Shown piece after piece: positions 23,950-34,761 of a DNA stretch of 64,000 nucleotides. The notes under the pieces are model-generated. The model did not search any database. It was not told the origin of the DNA and saw nothing but the letters and a program-made list of their open reading frames with translations. Numbering within the stretch: the stretch's first letter is position 1; the number at the start of each line of letters is the position of its first letter. The DNA is from Gonium pectorale (Eukaryota > Chlorophyta > Chlorophyceae > Chlamydomonadales > Volvocaceae), in contig LSYV01000071.1 of the NCBI GenBank assembly GCA_001584585.1, positions 236,309-300,308 of the forward strand, in the 5' to 3' direction. The translations under genes were made by a program, and so were the position numbers.

Positions 23950-24713
23950 TTTGTCATGTGGGGAATGTTGTAACATGGTTACTTATCCATAATTTTCTGG
24001 AATAACACAAACATGGCCAGGCCAGGCCGGGCCCCAAAGTGTCCGTTATTGCCCCGGTGTCTCGACATCTGGCAGTCAGTCGCGACAACTCTGCGCACAC
24101 ACCGGGCTACGTTCGTGACCCCACCCCTCGCCTCGACTGTAAACGGCCGCCCTATACTGTATGGGGTACGCGTGGCGGAGCAAGCCACGCTGCTACCGTC
24201 TTCACCATCCCTCTCCCCCCCCCTCACCGTCCACCTACCCATGTATGACAAACATCATTCAAAAGAAAGGCAAAAGAAAGACAACAATTGAATCCACAGC
24301 TTATGCCAGGTATCATGGCAAGCCTCAACCGCAGCACTGTCCCCTTGCCCTGTCCCCTTGCCCTGTCCCTTGCACAATGAGCCATTTGGCGCCCGAGGCT
24401 GCCAACTGGCAAACGGTTGAGTTTGATATAGGGTTTGGGGGCAATGCTGTGTCCTCATCACAAGATACGGCGGGGCGTAGTGCACAGGAACGAAATGGTT
24501 AAGTGCAATCCCTGCAACCAAGGGACAGGACCGCCTGACGTGGCCATTCGGTAACATAACACCGACGCTCCGACGCGCCCGGCTCTGGCCCGCCTCCGGC
24601 TCTGAACGCGCCCCAAACCCGTATACCTTAGCACAAGTATAAACACGTGCTTCACAGGCTGAACAGGGCCAGGGGCCACGCATTCGCCGCGCATGCACCG
24701 CCCTCCAGGCTGT
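23950..24713. other. intergenic between the MAPKKK duplicon and SLU7
   Basis: No gene seen. It contains three tandem copies of a 13-bp unit at 24337-24373. It should hold the SLU7 3' UTR; no minus-strand TGTAA was spotted. Confidence 0.5.
24337..24373. repeat. 13-bp tandem repeat, three copies
   Basis: CTGTCCCCTTGCC occurs twice in tandem, followed by a shortened CTGTCCCTTGC. It lies about 340 bp downstream of the SLU7 stop codon. Confidence 0.9.
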
Positions 24714-27700
24714 CTACAAGAGCTCGTAACCGGTCGTTCCCGTCCCTATTCCCGCCCCCGAGCCGGCCGCTCCCGCCTGGCCAGCCAACATGGCCGCCAT
24801 GGGGTCGTCCCCGCGCCCCTTCTTGATGCGGTACGCCTCCATCTCCTCGGGTGTCACCATCTCGCCCCCCCCGCCCTCCAAGCTGTTGTACTTGCGCTTG
24901 GAGCGCTCGCCCTCCATGGCGGCACGCTCACGCTCCTCCAGCTTTCGGAGGGCGGCGTCCACCTGCAGGCGAGCGGGAGGCGCAAGCAAGGTGAGGGCTC
25001 GGGTGGGCATTGCACGGGTCTGATCAGCGCCGCAGCCGCGCGAGCGATATTTCCACGCCGTCGCCACGTCCTTTGCTGAGCGAGTGTCATTATTACTGTT
25101 ACAACTGCTTCTGGACGGACCCGAGGGCCGCAGCGGCCGTACAAGCATGTGCGTGGGTCACCAGACGGCCAGGCAAACTACATTAGCGTGAAACGCGGTA
25201 GGGGTAGGACGTTCTAAAGAGGCCATGCCGCCAAAAGGCATTCCATCAAAAAGCGGCCACAGCTACGCCTGAACCCTCCAAGCATTGGCTGAACACAACC
25301 TCAACCAGACCCGCCGGCAGCAGGCGAACGGTCACTCGCAGCCCGCCCCGCCCCGCAGCCACTGCATCTGCCCATATCTGCACCTTCTTGGGGTCAAGCT
25401 CCTTGTCGGGTGCGTCTGTGCCCCACGTATCCGCCGCAGGCTGGTAGTCGTTGAGCTTGGACTCCTGCCGCCGCTTCAGCTCCGCCGCCTCGCGCTCCTT
25501 AGCGGCGGCCTCCATGTTGGCCAGCATCGCCTCGTCCACCTGCTGGGCGGCGGCCTCACCGGCCTTTTAAGGCAGGAATGGGGCAGGGCGCAGCCCGCAA
25601 GAAATTAGAAAGCGATGTCAGAGGAACCGCTTGGGGACAAGTCCTACCTGCGAAGGGCCGGTAAGAGGGCATGGCCATGGCGGAATGTAGCGTCCCGCCA
25701 CTTGTTGACCACCGCCCCTACCCTGCTCGTGTTCCTCACAGCCCATACCTTGCCCGTGCAGTAGCTGTTCTTGACGGTGGAGTGGCAGCAGGCGAAGCCC
25801 CACACGCCGTCACGCCACCAGGAGCCCCACACGGCCTTGTGGTTGTTTATCAGGACGTCCTCCTCGTAGCGACTCTTGGCCTTCACCTCCACGCCCTTGA
25901 TCACGCGGCCCGTGCGATCGTACTCAACGTACCGCTCGCTGCCCGCCAGCACCTTGACCTCATCGGGCAGCGGCGCGGCGGCGCTACCGTACTTGGCCGC
26001 CACATCCTCTTTGCTTTTGCTCTGTAGGCCACGGAGAAGTCTCATTTTTGGTAAGGGGATCAGATGCCGTAAATTGTGCTCAGGAATAAGAATTGAGATC
26101 TTCAAAAGCACTGCCTCCTCCAGTTGGCATTTACGGTAGCTGCAAGGCGATGCAATAACAGCCTGGGGCCTGGTAGCCAAAGGCTTGGTCACGCCCGATG
26201 CTCGACAGACTGACACCCAGGCCGAGCCCTGCTTGGACGCATGCTAGCACCAGCAACGTCATGCACCAAGCACGCCGCTACATGACCACTGGCCTCACGC
26301 ATGTGCGGACTCGCCACGCGACCCTAAGCAAGTCCCGCCCGGCCCCACCCCCTCCGCCAACCGCACCTCTAGCTGCTCTTTCTTCTCCTTAAACTGCGAA
26401 TACAACATCTCCGCGAGCGACGGGTTTGCCTGCATGTGGACGTCCAGGCCCTTCTCGTGCGCCGTGATGGAGTGCAGCGTGAGGCTCTGCCACGCCGCGT
26501 ACTCTCCGCCATTGCGCACAAAGTTGTCGCCCTGGAACAGCTTCTCGCTGTTCGGCTTGTCTGGCTGAGGGTCCTCGCGCATGGACCTGCGGACAGCGGA
26601 CGGTAAAGGCGAGCGTACGACGCAGGATTCGACCGAGTCACTACATGGGCATGTGGCATGGGCGCGGGGCTGGGCGTGCAGCACGCGATCGCGAGCATTT
26701 CAGCGTCCACCGCTCCAAAGATCGTTAGAAAACGCATGGTTGGCGGACACACTGCCTATGGGAGATGTGATCATGGTCGCGAGCGAATGCTGCAAAACCA
26801 ACACGGTGCGTGGCAGCACACGTGCCCCCACATCACAACTTGCCCCAGAGCATGTGTTGGGAGTATGTGCCTGATCCCGCTGCGCACCTGGACTTGGGGT
26901 CGTAGTACGCCGAGTTGACGTCCAGGTTGAGCAGGTACTTTGCAATGTCCTCGCGGATGCGCAGGTTGCGCACCGAACCAGTGGAGCCACCCGCGGTTGT
27001 GCGCACACGCTTCTTGACCTCGCCGAAGCCTATGGTGAGGTGGGGATGACGCGAGAATCTATGGAGAAGCGTGCGTGACCGGGAAGTTGATCACACATGC
27101 GCTCCATTGCTGATTTCACAATTGATGTCACACATGGCGTGGAGGTAGGACGCGCACGCGGGCGCGGCTTGGAGTGGAATGGACCAGTTACCAACATCAA
27201 ACAAGGCACATGGCACATGCGTTGCAAGAAAATCGTGGACTTACCTGCCTCCTCCTCCTCCTTAATCTTCGTCTCGTCCTCATCGATGGCGCCGTCGACC
27301 GCTGCCTCGGCTTCCCCGATCGCCAGGCCCATCTTGTGGATTTCATCCAACTGCGTCATAGGCCACGGGCGTGAAGACGGCAGGGCCGTTTATAAATCCC
27401 AATGCAAATTGAGGACAACACTTGACTGGTGTCGCGTAGAACAACGCTACAGCACAAAACAATTCTTGCGACAGGTTCCTGTCGGGGTTTCTGGTGTCTG
27501 GCTCAAGGCGCTCATGTTCGGCGTCAGGTCGCCTGCTGCTCGGCGGCAGCACGGTCCACGCGGAGCTCAGTACCGGGTCCTGGCTGGCGGCAGCTGAGCA
27601 GCGTGCGGCAGTACGGGGACTAAGCGGCGAAGGGACGAGATAGAAGAAACCCAAAAGATGACCCGGCCCCTACTGCCCTCGAAGCACCTGCCGGTTCCCG

Positions 27701-29055
27701 ATGGTTCCTGCCCTCTGCCCTCTCACGGAAAGTCCGTTCACAAAGAAAGCAATCTCAGCTTCGCCACGACAACTTGATAGAACAAGTCCCGCCCACTTCC
27801 GACAGCGACGCAAGCTGCAAGCCTTTGCTATGCACACTACGCATGCCTTGCCAAGCGATGCCATCCCAAGCCATGGTCATAATCAAAGCAACCGCCTTAA
27901 GCCGCGCTGCGACGAAGCCGTCAACCCAAACCCAGCACGACATGCACCGACACTATGCATGCGAGATGCGTATGCAGGTGGAGAGTCCCACACACTGCCA
28001 GCACCCATGCTCGCCCTCTGCGCCTGCCCGGTACACGCTGCAGCCGTACACCGGCCAGCCCCGCGCTTACATGCTCCTTCTTCTTGGTCTCCTTGCGAAT
28101 TTCCTCCAGCTGCTCAAAGCGGTCCACTACGCGCGCATACTCCTTGGCGTCGTACCCGTTCCAGCGGTCGCGCTTGCTCTCGAAACCCGTCAGCTTGATG
28201 TCCTCCACCTTCTCATCCGGGGCGATGTTTTTGTTGGTCCACTTGGCCCCTTTACTGCGCGGCCGCTCCAGGCAGTCCTTTGTTTTGTGCGTCATGGCGC
28301 CACAGCTGCAGAGGGGCACGGGACGGGTTACTCAGTCCGTTAGCGATGACCGGTAGGGCCCAGGATTGGATGGAGAGGACGGAGAGTGACTTAGAGCCAC
28401 GCGTAAGCATAGTGCAGCCGCTGCTGCATAGTCGAGCTGCAACGGCCATGCGACTGTACCATCTCATTCCCTGCACACAGTGCAAGGGTGGTTGTGCAGT
28501 GCATCCACACGCGAACAGGAGCCTATATACACTCCGACCAGCCGGGCCATGCCCCAGCCGTCATTCTCTTCCCTGTGGAGATGCAGCCCCTCTAGTAGGG
28601 AACTGCTACCGTGCCTCTAGTACTTCCCCGAACCGCTCCAGAGGCTAAGGAAGCGGCGATGAGCAGCGCAAGCCCACGCCCCACTCACTTCTCACAGGCC
28701 CCCTTTCTCCACTTTGTCGCTTGGAAGACCTTCACGCCGCGGTCATACCACTGTGACTCATCGTTCCCCTTATCATTCCAGTTCCGTTGATGCTTAAGCG
28801 TGGGTTTGTCAGAGTTGAGGTACCATGGTGCCGTGGTCATATACTGGGGAATGTGGGGGTTAATCTCCTTTCCATTCTCGTCGACTTCGGCTGGCGCCAG
28901 ACCGGCCTTTCGGGCCTCCTCCAGCTCCTTCTGGCGACGCCATCTGCGGGTTGGATGCGGTGGGCATGTGTGAGCGCCTTGAAGAGGCTAGCACTGGGCA
29001 TGAAGCAGTTAATCTCCCGGGCATAAACTTACTCGTCTCCCGTCTTGAACGCCAT
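24714..29055 (-). CDS. SLU7: pre-mRNA-splicing factor SLU7
   Basis: Nine exons (about 29055-29033, 28943-28689, 28305-28071, 27350-27245, 27029-26888, 26586-26367, 26021-25749, 25563-25384, 24962-24714) join in frame to 560 aa. The CCHC zinc knuckle [14 protein letters not shown] is completed only by splicing exons 2 and 3, which validates the model. Further SLU7 hallmarks are [81 protein letters not shown] and [11 protein letters not shown]. Role (family knowledge): a second-step spliceosome factor that helps dock the 3' splice site. The start MAFKTGDEW is short but matches the plant N-terminus. The intron 27351-28070 contains a degenerate copy of the neighbouring kinase's first exon. Confidence 0.96.
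27470..27612. pseudogene. degenerate third copy of the MAPKKK exon 1 sequence, in a SLU7 intron
   Basis: GCCTGCTGCTCGGCGGC, GAGCTCAGTACCGGGTCCTGG and GGCGGCAGCTGAG align in order and spacing with 23412-23490 of kinase exon 1, at roughly 80% identity by eye. The protein frame is not kept ([11 protein letters not shown] against APEDPALSFAL). Confidence 0.6.
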
Positions 29056-29474
29056 GGCTCAAGGAGCAACAAGTCTCGCTGACGACCCGCTACTCGCTGG
29101 GCCGACGGCGTCTCAGTCAGTCGCTAGATCGATAATTCTGGAGAAAACCAGTAGGCTTTCTCCGGCACGCGCAAGAACAAGGTTTGCTAGATGCCAATGC
29201 TATGTGCCTCTGTCTTCAAGACGTTTGTACACACTTTACGGACGACTCAGGCTTGAGGTTTCAAGTAACAGGATTACGTTGGGATAAAACCATGTCCACG
29301 TTGCCGTATCGCCGTGCCGTGCCATATGTGTTTGCCGTGTCTGTGGCCTATGTTTAGATTCCTTTTTTTGTTCACACGTTTTAGGTAGCTCGTTGGGTGC
29401 ATGCGAGTCACCCCAAGTTGCACAGTTCGGCTGGGAAAGCTGTGGCCATGGGCACAGCTTCCCCATGGGCACAG

Positions 29475-29641
29475 AAAAAAGAGAAACCTGCACAGAAAGA
29501 GGGAGCCCGCCTCTACGGCCATACACGCCCGACGGCGCGACGTTTCCAATAGGGCGGGCGGGTACAGAGCAAGACATGTGACGTTCGTCCCGCCCCCCAA
29601 AAGACCGGCCAACCAGCTTACCCGGTGTGTCGCACTTCACC
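29475..29641 (+). repeat. dispersed repeat family A, copy 2 (full plus 3' extension)
   Basis: The core is nearly identical to copy 1. It continues past the core with CGTCCCGCC, AAAAGACCGGCC, ACCAGCTTAC and GCACTTCACC, an extension shared with the 30559 copy, so the element is at least 165 bp. Confidence 0.85.
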
Positions 29642-29817
29642 AGCTTCCCCGGCCGAATCTTATTGGGGGGCGGTGATCGTTGAGGAGGGGGAAGGCATTT
29701 CAGACTGGTAGAGCTATGTACTAGCGGGATTTGTGCGTGTAGTATGGGCCGCTTATGGGCTGTTGCCCCATGGCGTCGACGCGAGGGGCGGCTGAGGCTC
29801 CTTCGTACATGTGATGA

Positions 29818-29880
29818 ATGAGAGAAACCTGCAGAGAAAAGGGGAGCCCACCTCTACGGCCACCACACCAGTGGCACGAA
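29818..29880 (+). repeat. dispersed repeat family A, copy 3 (partial, diverged)
   Basis: Keeps GAGAAACCTGCAGAGAAA, GGGAGCCC and CCTCTACGGCCA, then loses similarity. Confidence 0.65.
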
Positions 29881-30558
29881 TAAGCATCGAGCTCTGTAGT
29901 GGTAGGCAGAATACTTGACACTGGTTCATTGGGTGCCAAAAGACGCTGCTGCCGTACAACCGCTAACCTTCCTCGCCAAACCCTCTACTTCTATCTACGA
30001 TCACTGCGTTCCTCCGGTGGTAACCCAGGTTTGGCGCTACGGGTCTTAGAAAGCGAATGGAACTCAGCCGAGGGCCTTCCGCACGCAGAACCAAAGAGAC
30101 ACGCTTGCCCGCTCGATGGCTGGCTGTGGCGAAGCCTCGCCATGACAGCGCCGAGCCAAACCATGTGCCAGCCGGCGCCATGGACGAGGGAAGTAGGCCG
30201 TTGCCCGACCTCGTGAGGGAAGCAACGCGCCTGGGGATCGAAGCGTGCCAGCCGGCGCCGCAAACAGAGCCATCGTGGCAACACCTAGGGGATTACGCCT
30301 GATACCCTAACTAGCGTTCCTTCCTGGTCTTCTTGGCCTTCCGGCTGCCACCCTGCTGCTGCTGGGACACGGCATACCGCAAACGCAATCTCCTGCTGTG
30401 TCGCCTGCGCTGGGAAGGCCGGCCGGGCGTAGTTCTTCTTGATGTTCGAGCTTTGGCCATGTCGTAGTCTTTGCCACCGGTCCTTCGGCGCTCAGACCAG
30501 GCGCAGTTACCAGCCCGGCGCGCGCCCAGCCCGGCCACTCTGGGCGCTGAACGGCGTT

Positions 30559-30715
30559 AAAAAAAGAGAAATCTGCACAAAAAGATGGAGCCCGCCTCTA
30601 CGGCCACAAACACCCGAAGACGTTTCCAGAAGGGTGGGTGGGTACAGAGCAAGACATTTGACATTCGTCCCGCCCCCAAAAGACCGGCTTACCAGCTTAC
30701 CTGGTTTGCTTCACC
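30559..30715 (+). repeat. dispersed repeat family A, copy 4 (full plus extension, diverged)
   Basis: A-run, GAGAAATCTGCACAAAAAGA, CCTCTACGGCCAC, a hairpin core shortened to ACACCCGAAGACG, then GGTACAGAGCAAGACAT and the 3' extension shared with copy 2. Confidence 0.8.
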
Positions 30716-30994
30716 TGGCGGACCGCTAGTTGTCAAGGTCGAGCTGCGGTGTTGTTGTCGTGGTCACGGATCCGACGGCGCTCAGCAGTTACTAGACCTT
30801 CGTGCGTCCAGCCGATGCACCCACATCTCTGAGTTAAAGGGCCAAATGTGCCCTCATAGACCCCGCTCCAGGTGTTCCGTACGGCAGCGTGACCACTGCG
30901 CCGTACGCCGTACGCGGATGTACACCATGTGTGAGTCGCATGCACATTCGACCTATAAGGTAGCGATCCTTGCCAACCCCTCCCATCGACAGAG

Positions 30995-31748
30995 ATGCTG
31001 CGCACCGCTGCTCCTGCCACCAGGGCGACTGCCTTCGGGCGGGTCACTCGCTCGCGCATGGTCGTCCGCGCCACCGCTACAGGTTAGCTATCTATATGCT
31101 TCTCATAGCCCACGGGTGATTGTTATCCTGCCGCTGCTTAACGATGGTCGCGCGGGCTTTCTCCAACGGTCGGACTCACTCTGTGGTGGGCATTCTTCCA
31201 GGGCCGGACAAGAACCTTGAAATCATGCGCAAGTTCTCGGAGCAGTATGCGAAGCGGTGAGCGTGATAGGCGCGTATTGGGAGGTGTGTGGTTTAGGCAC
31301 CCACTATACACGCTGGCCGTTCTACAGGTCCGGGACCTACTTCTGCGTGGACAAGTCGGTCACCGCGGTGGTCATTCAGGGCCTGGCTGAGCACAAGGAG
31401 ACGCTCGGCGCGGCGCTGTGCCCATGCCGGCACTACGACGATAAGGAGGCGGAGGCGGCCCAGGGCTACTGGAACTGCCCATGCGTTCCCATGCGCGAAC
31501 GCAAGGTAAGGAAGGTGCTGTCTTGGCAGAGGCGGTGCCAGCTGCGAGTCGCGACTCGCTGCATTGCATCGCTGTTTACATCCGAGCGCTGTATACGGTA
31601 TCTGGTTGCAAATGTGCTGCTTTGCGCTGACCCCGATGTGCAGGAGTGCCACTGCATGCTCTTCCTGACGGAGGACAATGACTTCGCTGGGCGCGAGCAG
31701 ACGATCTCCATGGAGGAGATCAAGGCGGGCATCTCCGGGATGCACTGA
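30995..31748 (+). CDS. FTRB: ferredoxin:thioredoxin reductase catalytic (beta) subunit
   Basis: Four exons (30995-31082, 31202-31256, 31328-31505, 31644-31748) join in frame to 141 aa. Residues 1-29 are a basic, Ser/Thr/Ala-rich plastid transit peptide ending near VVRATATG. The mature part has FCVDK, then CPC, CPC and CHC in the spacing of the family (ALCPCRHYDD, WNCPCVPMRERK, ECHCMLF). In this family those cysteines bind the 4Fe-4S cluster and form the adjacent redox disulfide. Role: passes electrons from photoreduced ferredoxin to thioredoxin in the stroma, switching Calvin-cycle enzymes on in light. Length and motifs are complete. All four exons meet GT-AG rules with codons split correctly (T/G and R/S junctions). 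Its stop is only 35 bp from that of the opposing small gene. Confidence 0.96.
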
Positions 31749-31755
31749 GTGTGCG

Positions 31756-31760
31756 TTACA
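31756..31760 (-). terminator. TGTAA polyadenylation motif, small minus-strand gene
   Basis: Minus-strand TGTAA 23 nt after the stop of the small gene at 31783, and only 8 bp from the stop codon of the FTR gene on the other strand. Confidence 0.4.
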
Positions 31761-31782
31761 GGGCGTGGGGTTGGGGCACGCT

Positions 31783-32124
31783 TCAGGCGTGCCGCTCCCT
31801 CAGCCGCTCACAGAGCGACCGCAGTTCCTTGAGTTGATGAGCTAAAGCAGCAGTTCCTGCTTGTTGTGATCGCAAGGTGTCAGTGGCGGCGAGCAGTCGC
31901 GATGTGCACGTCTCGAGTGGGGCCACGGACTCCTGCTGGGACAAAGGGTAATCGGGCACCCCCGTGGCCTCAGTCCGGCAATTTTGGATTCAGCCTTAGG
32001 ATGCAAGGAGGAGGGGAGAGACGGGCGCGTCACCTGTTGCGTTGCTTACCTCGAGCGCTGAGAGCGCGGTGTTGAGAGCACGCTGGTGTTGTTCGGTGAG
32101 AGAGGGGAGAGCGTTGGTCGCCAT
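31783..32124 (-). CDS. small two-exon gene, unknown coiled-coil-like protein
   Basis: Exon 1 (32124-32050) encodes MATNALPSLTEQHQRALNT and ends SALE before GTAAGC. After a roughly 115-nt intron with a CAG acceptor, exon 2 (from 31935 or 31932 to 31783) continues (Q)ESVAPLETCTSRLLAA and ends LRSLCERLRERHA. The total is 74-75 aa. Both exons are in phase, donor and acceptor fit those of neighbouring genes, and a TGTAA follows the stop. The sequence is Leu/Ala/Gln/Glu/Arg-rich with hydrophobics every three to four residues, so a short alpha-helical coiled coil is likely. I do not recognise the family; small subunits of trafficking or kinetochore complexes have this look, but that is only a resemblance. 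It could be a false model. Confidence 0.5.
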
Positions 32125-32980
32125 GCTTAGTTTTGCATGTTCATGGTAACCTAAATGTTTGGAAACTCTTTGGCAAGGTCATTTGAGGACGTACGCAATG
32201 GTACGGCGAATGACGTATCGCCATGGTACGGCGTGGCAGGGTTGCCCCATTCAATAAACAAAGCCGCCGGTTCGAATAATTCATTGGAGGACTCACGGCC
32301 TAGGACGCCAGGGTGCGTGGAGAATGCATGTCGATGTATACCCACGCGAGGAAGCGAGTGAGGGCTAGCAATACGGAGACTCCACCTTGTGCCAGTTGGT
32401 CGAATGAGGCTTCGGTCCCTGTGCACATGATTGCCGTTTGTAAGTCATTCCCATTCCTGTGCCTGCTGATAGCAACGCGTGCAACAGGGTCATATACGTT
32501 GCGTGAAGTGCTTTAGGGTGTATGGGTGACATACACATCTTCCTGAGTTCCAGGGGCGACGGGGCTCTGGGCAATGAACTAAGGCTGGGCTTAGGAGAGG
32601 TCACACGGTTACTCGGGCAGCTTAGATCGGCTGGATAGATGCAAGGCCGCCCGGCCAAGGCCCAAGGGATCTTAGGCCAAAGTTACGGTGTAGTGTCTCT
32701 GTGCAACCGAGATGCGTCCTCATATGACCCCAGGGGAGTCTCCCCTGTATGACCCTGTGATCCCACTTATCAGGAGTTCATGACATGGGCACAGATGACA
32801 GCGGTCATTGTGCCTATCATTGGCCTATCATGCCAACATGTACGTCCAGTTCCTGCCCCTCACTGTCCGCGTAGTCCCTAGTAGCAGCAGGATCTTCATC
32901 ACTTTGGCTCCCACCTTTTATGACCCCGTGCAAGACGTATCTCCCCTCGCAGGGCGTTGTGGTAAATCGTGCCCTTCCCC

Positions 32981-33169
32981 CTAACCCCGGAACTCGTAGT
33001 ATTCCTCGCCGACCTTGTGAAGGCGGGACAACCTTACACCGCAGATGCTCCACCCACAGCCTTCATCGCCCTTTCTGCAGTAGATATTCACACGGTCGGC
33101 GGCGTTGACGTTCACCCGGGTGACGACCTCACTGTCACACTCGCACACGAAGCGCAGGGCGATGTTGCC
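32981..33169 (-). CDS. short frame with a GRF-like zinc-finger motif
   Basis: From MTGNIALRF this 62-aa frame has CEC, then after 19 residues a cysteine, and after six more a fourth one (IYCRKGDEGCGW). That C-x-C...C...C-G-W arrangement matches GRF zinc fingers, single-strand nucleic-acid-binding modules also found in some retroelement proteins. The open frame extends upstream to 33334 without a known domain. No neighbouring exons were found, so it may be a remnant of a mobile element. Confidence 0.35.
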   Translation of the reverse strand, partial: GNIALRFVCECDSEVVTRVNVNAADRVNIYCRKGDEGCGWSICGVRLSRLHKVGEEYYEFRG

Positions 33170-33561
33170 GGTCATTGCCGTAATCCTCGCCAGACCTTCA
33201 AGGAGGGTCGGAGAGGGTGCTGTGTGGGGCTGAGGGACAGGCAACGAGCTTCGCAACAACGCCGCACCTGAGGCCCTGCCGCCCTTCTGCCTCCCCTCGA
33301 GTAGCGCCTGGACTAACTGACCCATGGACCGCATAGCGTATCGCCGCGACGCGGCCGCTGCGAGCAGCAGAGGTCTGCCACAGACGTGAATTCACAGGAT
33401 CATACAGGATTCGCAGCCAACCTTGGCACAGCAAAACTGACGGGCCAGGTTACGTGCCGAGCGTGGCTATGACCAACGTGCAAGTAACCACCAGATACAG
33501 ATTCAGATTACAGGCTCCCCAGAGGTAGTAGCGCCGGTTTTCTCTTATCGAGCTCAGGTGT

Positions 33562-34506
33562 GTGGGGCCCCGAGTGTCTTCTGAGAGTGCCATGACGAAC
33601 CCCATGGTTGAGGAGCAGAGGGCCTATATGCGAACGGTGGTGGGAGCGCGCGCCCCTACCCAGGCACTGCTCTACCGAGAGTTGGCGCAGAGGCCGCTCC
33701 AACACCACTGGCTAAGCTCGTATTGCGGTTCTGGAACGGAATGGTAGAGCGCCCCGATACGCTGTGCCACCGGGCCTCCGTGGCAGACCTGAGGCTAGCG
33801 CTTGTCGATGGGGTGACCGATTGCTGGTCAACAGGGGCACTGCGCTTCCTTGCTGACGCGGGTAATCGCGGGTATTCGGGCCCCTGAGGGCCTTACGGGT
33901 AGGGCGCGGGTAACGCACTTCGCGTCGTTGCTCATACCCATTGGCAAAGTTTGCATAGCTTTGCTGACAGGCTTGATGCTCGGTGGCGGCTGCCCCATGT
34001 GACTGGAGCACCCCGCGACTTCCCTAGCGGCGAGACGGGAGTTAAGATGTGCCGGTATGCCAGCTGGATGGGAGACCCTTTGCACACGGCGACTGTGATG
34101 GCACCCATCGGCATCCGTCGGTGTTTGGTCTTGGCTGCCGTGGTGCGCTGTAGTTAGGGCAGGGTTTCTTTGGTTCTCATCACGGGAGGGCTGCATGTCC
34201 CTCACGTTGTCTGCGCCCTTTCTCGCCTCTCCGCCTGTAACCTTTCCACAGAAAAAACCCAGCTTGCTCCAAACGTTTATGCGGTTCAGGCTAGGGTGTT
34301 GGGAGACGGAGGTGAACCGGCCCAATGGGCGAGCCCGGGCTGAGCGAACGTGCGAGGCCTGTGGTGACGCTGCGGCCGTAGGCCGCGAATGCCCATGCTA
34401 CAAGCAACTCCGAGACCAATTCGAGGCTGCTTTGGGCTTTAGGCATCGTACATGATTACTATTATGAAGGAGGCCGCGCCATCTGCGGTGAGAGCCTACC
34501 TACAGG
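33562..34506 (+). mobile_element. decayed non-LTR (LINE) retrotransposon, C-terminal part
   Basis: Three frame-shifted segments in order match the end of an algal LINE polyprotein: ALLYRELAQRPLQHHW (to 33711); then, one frame over, KLVLRFWNGMVERPDT (from 33714, stop at 33885); then FRLGCWETEVNR with the Cys-rich tail TCEACGDAAAVGRECPCYKQ (34285-34420). Shifted frames and stops show it is dead. The right end runs into the N gap. Confidence 0.65.
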
Positions 34507-34704
34507 NNNNNNNNNNNNNNNNNNNNNNNNNNNNNNNNNNNNNNNNNNNNNNNNNNNNNNNNNNNNNNNNNNNNNNNNNNNNNNNNNNNNNNNNNNNNNN
34601 NNNNNNNNNNNNNNNNNNNNNNNNNNNNNNNNNNNNNNNNNNNNNNNNNNNNNNNNNNNNNNNNNNNNNNNNNNNNNNNNNNNNNNNNNNNNNNNNNNNN
34701 NNNN
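34507..34704. other. assembly gap (198 N)
   Basis: A run of N directly after the LINE remnant. Repeat sequence probably prevented assembly. Confidence 0.99.
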
Positions 34705-34738
34705 CAATTCGTCCATGCCCCTCCCCGGCTTTGACGAA

Positions 34739-34761
34739 CGTGTAACCTGTAACCTGTAACC
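34739..34761. repeat. AACCTGT simple repeat
   Basis: Three consecutive copies of a 7-bp unit (GTAACCTGTAACCTGTAACC), just right of the gap. Confidence 0.85.

Larger units (their letters stand above)
29056..30994. other. intergenic SLU7/FTR: head-to-head, filled with repeats
   Basis: The region between two divergent genes carries three copies of repeat family A (29475, 29818, 30559). A Lys/Arg-rich minus-strand frame (30311-30538, ending RKAKKTRKER) and one at 29899-30216 (+) show no known domain. The first few hundred bases upstream of 30995 presumably hold the FTR promoter. Confidence 0.5.
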
